This document shows, piece after piece, positions 44,625-51,349 of a stretch of 64,000 nucleotides of DNA; position 1 is the stretch's first letter, and each line of letters begins with the position of its first letter. Under the pieces are notes generated by a model, which saw nothing but the letters and a program-made list of their open reading frames with translations, searched no databases and was not told where the DNA came from. The translations under genes were made by a program, and so were the position numbers. This DNA comes from CAIWAH01 sp964602595 (GTDB taxonomy: Bacteria; Verrucomicrobiota; Verrucomicrobiia; Limisphaerales; UBA9464): NCBI GenBank assembly GCA_964602595.1, contig CAZRRO010000007.1, positions 186,001 to 250,000 of the forward strand, given 5' to 3'.

Positions 44625-45019
44625 ATCGCATGGAAAATGCTGAAAAGTGGCGGATTTCGTAGAATCCGCCGCCGTGATTCGTCCCGCCTTTTGCGGGTAT
44701 GGTTTCGCGCCTGCGGAACGGCGCACCGTCCCGGAAAGCCTCAATTCCATTCATCATCCGCCCGCCTGGCTCCCGGTCTGATTCATTTCAGCACTGCTGG
44801 ACAAAAAACGACAGCCGGTGGAAGTGCGGAATCTCAACTGAAAATAATTTCATCAAACGATGACCGCGATTTTGAAGGGGTTTCTGAACGTTGGCGCCAT
44901 TGGCTGAACGGGCGTGGCACCCCCGGTGCTTTTGGGTGGTGGTCCGGTTCGTGTGGCGCAAATCAACCACCCACAGGGTGCGTCCGCGGCCGGAGGGGTC
45001 AGTTAGAACGAATAACGCC
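44625..45019 (+). other. Long leader/intergenic region upstream of glnK
   Basis: This 395-bp gap carries no convincing gene. It contains an 8-bp hairpin right after the transglycosylase gene (GGCGGATT 44649-44656 / AATCCGCC 44663-44670; no T-run) and the sigma-54-type promoter candidate at 44915-44930. The remaining 270 bp upstream of the promoter would be a natural place for NtrC-like enhancer sites, but none is clearly recognised. Confidence 0.5.
44915..44930 (+). promoter_or_regulatory. Candidate sigma-54 promoter for glnK-amtB
   Basis: TGGCAC-CCCCG-GTGCT matches the -24/-12 consensus TGGCAC-N5-TTGCW, with the GG and GC dinucleotides exactly 12 bp apart. It lies 90 bp before the glnK start, as expected for a nitrogen-regulated glnK-amtB operon. 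Confidence 0.65.
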
Positions 45020-45358
45020 ATGAAGAAAATCGAAGCGATCATCAAACCCTTCAAACTTGAAGAGGTGAAGGATGCCCTCCACGACGTGGGCATCGAAGGC
45101 ATGACTGTCAGCGAGGTCAAGGGCTTCGGCCGCCAGAAGGGCCACACCGAGATCTACCGCGGCAGCGAATACACGGTGGATTTCCTGCCCAAGATCAAGA
45201 TCGAGCTGGTCGTGGCCGACAACAAGGTCGTCGCGGCCACCCAGGCCGTCGTGAAGGCTGCCAAGACCGGCAAGATCGGTGACGGCAAAATCTTCGTGTC
45301 GCACGTCGAGGAGGCCATCCGCATCCGCACCGAGGAGAAGGGTGAGGCGGCCGTCTGA
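45020..45358 (+). CDS. glnK: PII nitrogen regulatory protein GlnK/GlnB
   Basis: A 112-aa PII signal protein. It begins MKKIEAIIKPFKLEEVKDALHDVGIEGMT, and the T-loop HTEIYRGSEYTVDFLPKIKIE carries Tyr51, the uridylylation site. The C-terminal signatures (VKAAKTGKIGDGKIFV; RIRTEEKGEAAV) are present. It senses 2-oxoglutarate and ATP/ADP and blocks AmtB when nitrogen is plentiful. amtB follows 37 bp downstream, so glnK fits better than glnB. A sigma-54-type promoter candidate lies upstream. Confidence 0.97.
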   Translation: MKKIEAIIKPFKLEEVKDALHDVGIEGMTVSEVKGFGRQKGHTEIYRGSEYTVDFLPKIKIELVVADNKVVAATQAVVKAAKTGKIGDGKIFVSHVEEAIRIRTEEKGEAAV

Positions 45359-45395
45359 GCTTTTAACGGAAACCCTTCATTCTGATCAACCTACC

Positions 45396-46880
45396 ATGAA
45401 GAAACTCTTTAATACTCTGTTGCTCGCCATGGCCGCCGCCGTGGCGTTGTTCTCCACCGCGCCCCGCGCCTTGGCGGCTGACGCGCCGGCACCGACGTTG
45501 GAGCAGCGCATCGCAAGCGTAGAGGCCTACTTGGCCAATACCGATCCGACCGCGCCGCTCAAGGACAAGGACGGCAAGATTCCTGAAGGCCTTACCACCG
45601 TGGCGGCATCAAATTCCGGTCCCGGCCACAACGGCTTCCAGATGGTCTGCGCGGCCCTCGTGCTGTTCATGACCCTGCCCGGATTGTTCCTGTTCTATGG
45701 CGGTCTGGTCCGCAAAAAGAACATGCTATCCGTGGTTGCCCAGTGCTTCGGCATCGCGGGTCTGGTCACCATCCTCTGGTATCTCTTCGGCTACAGTTTC
45801 GTCTTCGCCGATGGCGCCGGAGCGTGGTTGGGCGACTTCAAGAAATTCGCTATGCTGAAGGACGTGGGTCCCTCACCCAACACGAACTACGCTTACTGGA
45901 TTTCCCATAGCGTGTTCAGCATGTATCAGCTGATGTTTGCGATCATCACCCCGGCGCTGATCCTTGGTGCCATCGCGGAACGCATGAAATTCTCCGCGAT
46001 CATGCTGTTCGTGGCCCTCTGGATGGTCGTGGTTTACTTCCCGCTCGCTCACTGGGTCTGGGGCATCAACGGCGTGATGAATGGTGTCTGGAACGCCGAC
46101 GCCAAGATCAAGGCGATCGACTTCGCCGGCGGCACGGTGGTTCACATGAGCTCCGGCTGGAGCGCGCTGATTCTCTGCCTCATTCTGGGCAAGCGTAAGG
46201 GTTTCGGCAAAGTCCCGATGCAGCCGCACAGCATGACGATGTGCGCCATTGGCACGGGCATGCTCTGGGTCGGTTGGTATGGGTTCAACGCCGGCTCGGC
46301 GGTGGCGGCTGACGGCATCGCGGCGAACGCGTTCATGACCACGACAATTGCCGCCGCAGTGGCGTCCTTTGTTTGGGCAATGCTGGAGTGGGTGTTGCGT
46401 GGCAAGCCTTCGATCCTGGGCTTCTGCTCCGGAGCGGTGGCGGGTCTCGTCGTGGTCACCCCCGCCTGTGGATTCATCACTGCGGACGGCGCGTTCATCA
46501 TCGGCATCATTGCCGGCCTGATTCCGTTCCTCGCCTGCGCCTACCTCAAGGCGAAGCTCGGTTATGACGACGCCTTGGATACCTTCGGCGTCCACGCCGT
46601 CGGTGGCACCCTCGGGGCAATTCTGACCGGCATGCTGGCCCGGAATTCGGCGAATGCCAACTTGGCGACCAACCTCAAGTCGTTTGTCACGGACAGCCTG
46701 TTCCAACCGCTGCTGATTGAGCAGATCAAGGCGGTTGCCCTAACGTTGGTCTTGTCCGTGGTGGCAACGGTGGTCTTGGCCTTCGTGGTCAAGGCGGTGG
46801 TCGGACTCCGGCCCACCGAAGAAGTGGAAGAACAAGGCCTCGACCTCGCCGAGCACGGCGAAGAGGCCTACCACGGCTGA
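45396..46880 (+). CDS. amtB: Ammonium transporter AmtB
   Basis: A 494-aa Amt/Rh channel. A signal-like N-terminus (LLLAMAAAVALFSTAPRALA) and about 50 periplasmic residues precede 11 transmembrane helices. Conserved parts: GLFLFYGGLVRKKNMLS, GFGKVPMQPHSMTMCAIGTGMLWVGWYGFNAGSA (with the first pore His), and DDALDTFGVHAVGGTLGAILTG (second pore His). The cytosolic tail is acidic. It conducts ammonium and is regulated by the GlnK encoded just upstream. A terminator follows. Confidence 0.97.
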   Translation: MKKLFNTLLLAMAAAVALFSTAPRALAADAPAPTLEQRIASVEAYLANTDPTAPLKDKDGKIPEGLTTVAASNSGPGHNGFQMVCAALVLFMTLPGLFLFYGGLVRKKNMLSVVAQCFGIAGLVTILWYLFGYSFVFADGAGAWLGDFKKFAMLKDVGPSPNTNYAYWISHSVFSMYQLMFAIITPALILGAIAERMKFSAIMLFVALWMVVVYFPLAHWVWGINGVMNGVWNADAKIKAIDFAGGTVVHMSSGWSALILCLILGKRKGFGKVPMQPHSMTMCAIGTGMLWVGWYGFNAGSAVAADGIAANAFMTTTIAAAVASFVWAMLEWVLRGKPSILGFCSGAVAGLVVVTPACGFITADGAFIIGIIAGLIPFLACAYLKAKLGYDDALDTFGVHAVGGTLGAILTGMLARNSANANLATNLKSFVTDSLFQPLLIEQIKAVALTLVLSVVATVVLAFVVKAVVGLRPTEEVEEQGLDLAEHGEEAYHG

Positions 46881-46901
46881 TTTGGCTGAGTGTGTTGACA
46901 G

Positions 46902-46933
46902 GCCGCGCCCGGTGCCCCGGGCGCGGCTTTTTG
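46902..46933 (+). terminator. Intrinsic terminator after amtB
   Basis: An 11-bp perfect GC-rich stem (46902-46912 with 46917-46927) is followed by TTTTTG. It lies 21 bp after the amtB stop and before the convergent PP2C gene. Confidence 0.93.
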
Positions 46934-46946
46934 TTTCCAGACCCGG

Positions 46947-47783
46947 TCAAATCACTTCGATGACCAGCGCGGTGGTATTGTCCCGGCCGCTATTGGCCAA
47001 GGACTCGGTGACCAATCGGTGGGCTGGATTGGCGTCCCCGGAGGTGTTCGGAGTGCGGATCAGGTCTTCCAAAGCGCTATTGTAGAGGCCGTCCGTCAGG
47101 CCATCGGAGCAGAGCAGGAAGCGGTCACCGGGTTCGATGGCAACGGCGCCGACCTGAGGATCGACAAACTGATTGGAGCCACCCAGTGACTTCTGGAGGA
47201 CGTTTCGGCGGGGGTGGGTCCGCGCCTCCCGTTCATTGAGCTGGCCGTTTCGGAACAGCCACCCCACGTAGGTGTCGTCGTGGCTCAGTTGCTTGAGTCC
47301 GCCGCCGGCGGGCAGGTAGTAAAGCCGACTGTCGCCAATGTGGCCGAAATACATCCAGGTCGGGGAAAACCAGCACAGCGTCAGCGTCGTTTCCATGCCC
47401 CGGCACTCCTCGTAGCTATTCCCCACGAAGGCGAGTGCGCGGTGGATTTGGCTGAACAGCTCCGTCAGGACGTCGGAGCAGCCGGCGGTCAGGCCGCGTG
47501 CCGACTGCTTGAAGGACCTAGGCAGAAGCGTCGTGATCTTCTCCACCGCAATCCGGCTGGCAAATTCTCCCGCCTTGGCCCCGCCCATGCCGTCACAGAC
47601 GGCGAAGGCGAAATCCGTCGGGGCCGTGGGGGCTTCGCCGTATTTTCCGAGCCGGTGGGTCTCCTGGGCGTCAAACCGGAGGGCAAGGAACGAATCCTCA
47701 TTGTTGGGCCGGACTTTGCCTTTGTCGGTCCACCCGAACCACTTCAACGATTGGGCGGCGGATTCGCGGGAGGGGAGGTCCAT
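46947..47783 (-). CDS. PP2C-type serine/threonine protein phosphatase
   Basis: A 278-aa metal-dependent phosphatase. Motifs: GWTDKGKVRPNNEDSFL, FAVCDGMGGAKAGEFAS (D-G-x-G-G metal site), GHIGDSRLYYL, FLLCSDGLTDGL and GRDNTTALVIEV. ATG 47783 lies 1 bp after the stop of a 130-aa kinase-like gene (TGA-C-ATG), so the two are almost certainly translated together. It has no membrane or sensor domain. It would reverse phosphorylation by its neighbour, but the common substrate is unknown. Convergent with amtB. Confidence 0.93.
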   Translation of the reverse strand: MDLPSRESAAQSLKWFGWTDKGKVRPNNEDSFLALRFDAQETHRLGKYGEAPTAPTDFAFAVCDGMGGAKAGEFASRIAVEKITTLLPRSFKQSARGLTAGCSDVLTELFSQIHRALAFVGNSYEECRGMETTLTLCWFSPTWMYFGHIGDSRLYYLPAGGGLKQLSHDDTYVGWLFRNGQLNEREARTHPRRNVLQKSLGGSNQFVDPQVGAVAIEPGDRFLLCSDGLTDGLYNSALEDLIRTPNTSGDANPAHRLVTESLANSGRDNTTALVIEVI

Positions 47784-47784
47784 G

Positions 47785-48177
47785 TCAGCATTCCGGTTCG
47801 AAGCCGGGGAGGATGGTGGCGAACTCAAAGTCGATCAGGCAAAAGCGGCCGTCGGAGGGGCGGTAGGTGACGTTGCGCATGTCGGCGTCGTCGTGACGCA
47901 CGCCAAAGGGCTCCAGTTCCGCGAACAGTTCACGGGTGCGGGTTTCGTCGAGGTGCTGGACCCGCGATCCGCAGTTGGTCGTGACGATCTGCAGTTTGGT
48001 GCGGTCAGCCGCCAACAGCTTGGGGACAAACTTGCAGCCTCGGGCTTCCAGGTGGCGGAGCACTTTGACTTCGTTGTCGAACCGCTTTTCGGCGTCCGGT
48101 CCAAGGTAGTTCTTGAACACCCGGCCATCGAAACCGAGGTAGACGGTTGCCCGCAGAGTGTCTTTTACCTTGAGCAT
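47785..48177 (-). CDS. Minimal protein-kinase-fold protein (130 aa)
   Basis: A very short protein with all the key protein-kinase motifs in order: a beta-3 lysine-type K22 (GRVFKNY), an alpha-C-type glutamate E36 (RFDNEVKVL), a catalytic loop H95-x-D97-x4-N102 (HDDADMRN) and a DFE metal-binding motif at D116 (LIDFEFA), with N-to-D spacing of 14. The glycine loop is not obvious and the activation and substrate lobes are nearly absent, which recalls Bud32/RIO or APH-type small kinases. ATG 48177 is preferred; a longer frame begins at 48228. It ends 1 bp before the PP2C start, forming a kinase/phosphatase pair. Activity is predicted only from motifs. Confidence 0.75.
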   Translation of the reverse strand: MLKVKDTLRATVYLGFDGRVFKNYLGPDAEKRFDNEVKVLRHLEARGCKFVPKLLAADRTKLQIVTTNCGSRVQHLDETRTRELFAELEPFGVRHDDADMRNVTYRPSDGRFCLIDFEFATILPGFEPEC

Positions 48178-48420
48178 GGCTGGCTTCCCCTGCGCGGCAG
48201 CCTGCGCCCGCTCAGCAGCAGATTTCAACGGCCGACTTGTCGTCGTGCAGGATTTTGCCCACCGCTGGCCAATTGTGCGCAGTGTGCGTGATGTGATGCA
48301 CTGATTTTGGTCACCACGGGAAAAGGATGAAAATTATTTGCGGACCTAGGGTGTGAAAAACGGGCCGGTTCAACGCGTTCTTGCGTCCGAAAAGTCGCCG
48401 TGCATGCTTCGGTCCCGAAG

Positions 48421-48436
48421 CGGCATCTTGCATGCT
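48421..48436 (+). promoter_or_regulatory. Candidate sigma-54 promoter for glnA
   Basis: CGGCAT-CTTGC-ATGCT fits the -24/-12 pattern (GG and GC 12 bp apart), 53 bp before the glnA start. A direct TGCATGCTT repeat (48401-48409 and 48430-48438) surrounds a small hairpin (TTCGGTCCCGAA). The -24 element is less perfect than the one before glnK. Confidence 0.5.
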
Positions 48437-48488
48437 TTTGAGTCGTTCCGACTGAGGAACGTTTCAAACAATTCCTCCATTCACATCC

Positions 48489-49538
48489 ATGGCGAAATAT
48501 AAATTGGAATACCTGTGGCTCGATGGTTACGAGCCCGTCCCCAACCTCCGCGGCAAGACCCAGATCAAGGAGTTTGCCAAGTTCCCGAAGCTGGAAGAGC
48601 TCCCGATGTGGGGTTTTGACGGTAGCTCCACCCGGCAGGCGGAAGGCCGCAGCTCGGATTGCCTGCTGAAGCCGGTTGCCGTCTATCCCGACTCCACCCG
48701 CAAGAACGGCGTGCTGGTGATGTGCGAAGTGATGATGCCGGACGGCGTGACGCCACATCCGTCCAACGGCCGCGCGAACATTCCGGACGATCCGGGTGCC
48801 TGGTTCGGATTTGAGCAGGAGTATTTCCTCTACAAGGATGGCAAGCCCCTCGGTTTCCCGGAAACCGGCTTCCCCTTCCCGCAAGGCCTGTATTACACTG
48901 GCGTCGGCTATGACGCCGTGGGTGACATCGCCCGCGAGATCGTCGAGGAGCATCTGGACCTGTGCCTTGATGCCGGCATCAACCACGAAGGCATCAACGC
49001 CGAGGTGGCGAAGGGACAATGGGAATTCCAGATCTTCGGCAAGGGTTCCAAGAATGCGGCGGACCAGGTTTGGGTGGCCCGTTACCTCATGATGCGCCTG
49101 TGCGAAAAATACGGCGTGGACGTCAACTGGCATTGCAAGCCGCTCGGCAAGGACGTCGATTGGAACGGTTCCGGCATGCATTCCAATTTCTCGACCACCT
49201 ACATGCGGGAAGTGGGCGGCAAGGAATACTTTGAGGCGCTGATGGCGGCGTTCGACAAATACAAGAACGAGCACATCGCCGTCTATGGCCCGGACAACCA
49301 TCTCCGCCTGACCGGATTGCACGAGACCCAATCCATCGACAAGTTCAACTACGGGGTTGCGAATCGGGGCGCCTCAATCCGCGTGCCGCACAGCTTCGTG
49401 AACAACAATTACAAGGGTTACTTGGAAGATCGTCGCCCGAACTCCCAGGGTGATCCCTACAAGATTGCCGGCCGGATCCTGCAGACCATCGCGACGGTCC
49501 CGCTGCCGGCTCCGGCCAAGAAGTCCGGCAAGAAATAA
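48489..49538 (+). CDS. glnA: Glutamine synthetase type II (eukaryotic-type GSII)
   Basis: A 349-aa glutamine synthetase that makes glutamine from glutamate, ammonia and ATP. Length and motifs fit the short GSII (GlnII) class: KLEYLWLDGYEPVPNLRGKTQI, PMWGFDGSSTRQAEGRSSDCLLKPV, WFGFEQEYFLY, NWHCKPLGKDVDWNGSGMHSNFSTTYMR and the late NRGASIRVPHSFVNNNYKGYLEDRRPNSQGDPY. It has no tyrosine adenylylation site of GSI. Its own terminator follows. Clustering with glnK-amtB marks a nitrogen-assimilation block. Confidence 0.97.
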   Translation: MAKYKLEYLWLDGYEPVPNLRGKTQIKEFAKFPKLEELPMWGFDGSSTRQAEGRSSDCLLKPVAVYPDSTRKNGVLVMCEVMMPDGVTPHPSNGRANIPDDPGAWFGFEQEYFLYKDGKPLGFPETGFPFPQGLYYTGVGYDAVGDIAREIVEEHLDLCLDAGINHEGINAEVAKGQWEFQIFGKGSKNAADQVWVARYLMMRLCEKYGVDVNWHCKPLGKDVDWNGSGMHSNFSTTYMREVGGKEYFEALMAAFDKYKNEHIAVYGPDNHLRLTGLHETQSIDKFNYGVANRGASIRVPHSFVNNNYKGYLEDRRPNSQGDPYKIAGRILQTIATVPLPAPAKKSGKK

Positions 49539-49570
49539 CTGCCGGACGGAGGAATCAGTAACGACAGCCG

Positions 49571-49606
49571 AACGGCGCAGGTTTTAGCCTGCGCCGTTTT
49601 CTTTTG
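49571..49606 (+). terminator. Intrinsic terminator after glnA
   Basis: An 11-bp stem AACGGCGCAGG (49571-49581) / CCTGCGCCGTT (49588-49598) with a TTTTAG loop and a T-rich tail, 32 bp after the glnA stop. Its arms share the AGCCTGC core with the REP-like palindrome at 21614. Confidence 0.92.
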
Positions 49607-49641
49607 CCCGGTCGGTCGTGGGTAATCGGCGGGCGAGACGG

Positions 49642-51318
49642 TCAGACGATGTCGGGCTCGCCGATTACGGTCGTCTTGTCCCGGGTTTGGACGCCCTTCG
49701 CCTTAAGGCTCTCGCTGGCCACGGTGTAGCCGGGGATGATCCGGTCCAGCTGTTCCTGAGTGGAACCGAGGTGGTCGCGGATCAGCTTGCCGAGCACGGA
49801 GCGGTAGTCGGTGTTCCGTTGGAGGTAGCGGCCGGTTGCCTTGAACAGCGTGCCGTTCGGGCCGGTTTCCCAAGGGACGGTTTGGTCGCCGAGGCCGCCG
49901 CAATTGAACACGCCGGTGCGACGGACTTCGCCGAGCGGACCGGCTTCGAAGCCTTTCAGTCCACCGCCGGCCGCGAACATGACACTGGCTTCGGCGTGAT
50001 CCGTCCCGTTGTCGGAGTTCTCGATTGAGGTGCGTCCGAATTCGGACAGCGTGACGACGGCGAGGTCGTCCCAACGGCATTTGTCCGCGTAGGCCGTGAA
50101 GTATTTGTTGAGGGCATACATGGCCCAACCCACGCGGCGCAGGAGGTTGGCGTGGGAGCCGGTATGCGATCCGGTCGTGCCGGCGGCATTCGGTTGGTCT
50201 GCCTGCTCACTATGGGTGTCCCAGCCGTCGATCGAAATTCCCGACACCAAGGCGTCGGTCTTGTTCAGCACCAACGCCGCGGCCTTCAGGCGGGTGAACA
50301 CGTCGTAGCTGCTGGTCGGCACGACGTATTTGTCGGCCCGGGTGCTGGTGGCGCTCCGACGCCAGCCGCCGTTCTTTTCGTTGGTCGTCGGGAACAGGTA
50401 GTAACCGCCGCCGTTGGCATTGGCGTAATCGGTGTCGCCGTCGGTTGCCACGTCGTCGCGGAACGTGTTGCCGGTCTCCGAGAAGTCGATGTTGGCGAAA
50501 ATTTGCAATGAACTGGCGAGGTTGCCGTATTGCAGTTCGAGGAAGTCACGGTCCCGTTTGTTCGCGAACTTCGCCTGGTTGGCGGCGGCAAGGAAGGCGT
50601 CCGCCTTGAGGTTGCCTTGGGCCGTGTTGGGGACCGCCAGCAGGTTGAACCGGGTCGGATCATTGACGTTGGTCATGGCCGCCTTGGAACCGCGAAGGAT
50701 CAACGGCAGGGAGGATCCGATACTGACACCCGTGAGCGGCGCGGTGTAGGCGAGGCCGGATTCGACCATCGCCCGGTAGAGAATGCCGTCCTTGGTGTTG
50801 TTGTCGTTGGGCGAACCGGTTTCCCAATAGTTCTGCGAATCGAAGTGGGACCGGCTCTGGCGCGGGTAGCCGACGCGATGGATCGCGCAGAGGTCGCCGG
50901 CATTGTAGAGCGGCGTGAGGAACTTGAGCGACGGATGCAGGGCGGCAAACCCATTGCCTAGGCTCAGTCCGTAGGGGTGGGCGTAGGTGCCGGCAACCGA
51001 GCCCGATTCCGGGAAAAACGCGCGGCCGGTTGCCGTGAATGGCTGGAGGGGGTCCTTCTTGATCTCGAGGTCCACGCGGTTGGGCGGTCCATACGCCGAA
51101 TCGCCGAACGGGATGAGCGTATTCAAGCCGTCATTCGCGCCCCGAAGGAAGATGAACAGCAGCTTCTTCACGCGACCATTGCTGCCGGGCAGGCCGATGC
51201 TGCCCTCGGCCAAGGCGCGCTTCAGGACAAACGGGACGTTGGTCAGGGTCGCGAGGGCCGTGCCCAGCCCGAGGGTCGCGGAATGGGACAGGAATGAACG
51301 GCGGGAAAGGATGTTCAT
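49642..51318 (-). CDS. DUF1501 protein paired with DUF1800
   Basis: A 558-aa DUF1501 protein of a subfamily different from the others here. Tat signal MNILSRRSFLSHSATLGLGTALATL. The core has KKLLFIFLRGANDGLNTLIPFGD, ISIDGWDTHSEQADQPN, LAVVTLSEFGRTSIENSDNGTDHAEASVMFAAGGGLKGF and the C-terminal SVLGKLIRDHLGSTQEQLDRIIPGY. It follows the DUF1800 gene on the same strand by 31 bp; DUF1800-DUF1501 pairs are widespread in bacteria and probably act together in the periplasm, in an unknown process. Confidence 0.93.
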   Translation of the reverse strand: MNILSRRSFLSHSATLGLGTALATLTNVPFVLKRALAEGSIGLPGSNGRVKKLLFIFLRGANDGLNTLIPFGDSAYGPPNRVDLEIKKDPLQPFTATGRAFFPESGSVAGTYAHPYGLSLGNGFAALHPSLKFLTPLYNAGDLCAIHRVGYPRQSRSHFDSQNYWETGSPNDNNTKDGILYRAMVESGLAYTAPLTGVSIGSSLPLILRGSKAAMTNVNDPTRFNLLAVPNTAQGNLKADAFLAAANQAKFANKRDRDFLELQYGNLASSLQIFANIDFSETGNTFRDDVATDGDTDYANANGGGYYLFPTTNEKNGGWRRSATSTRADKYVVPTSSYDVFTRLKAAALVLNKTDALVSGISIDGWDTHSEQADQPNAAGTTGSHTGSHANLLRRVGWAMYALNKYFTAYADKCRWDDLAVVTLSEFGRTSIENSDNGTDHAEASVMFAAGGGLKGFEAGPLGEVRRTGVFNCGGLGDQTVPWETGPNGTLFKATGRYLQRNTDYRSVLGKLIRDHLGSTQEQLDRIIPGYTVASESLKAKGVQTRDKTTVIGEPDIV

Positions 51319-51349
51319 GGCGGTGGCGCGGACTTTGGCGGTTGGGGAA

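Noticed and set aside
44649..44670. Hairpin after the lytic transglycosylase gene as a terminator
   Set aside because: The 8-bp stem is good, but there is no T-run after it, so it was not called as an intrinsic terminator.
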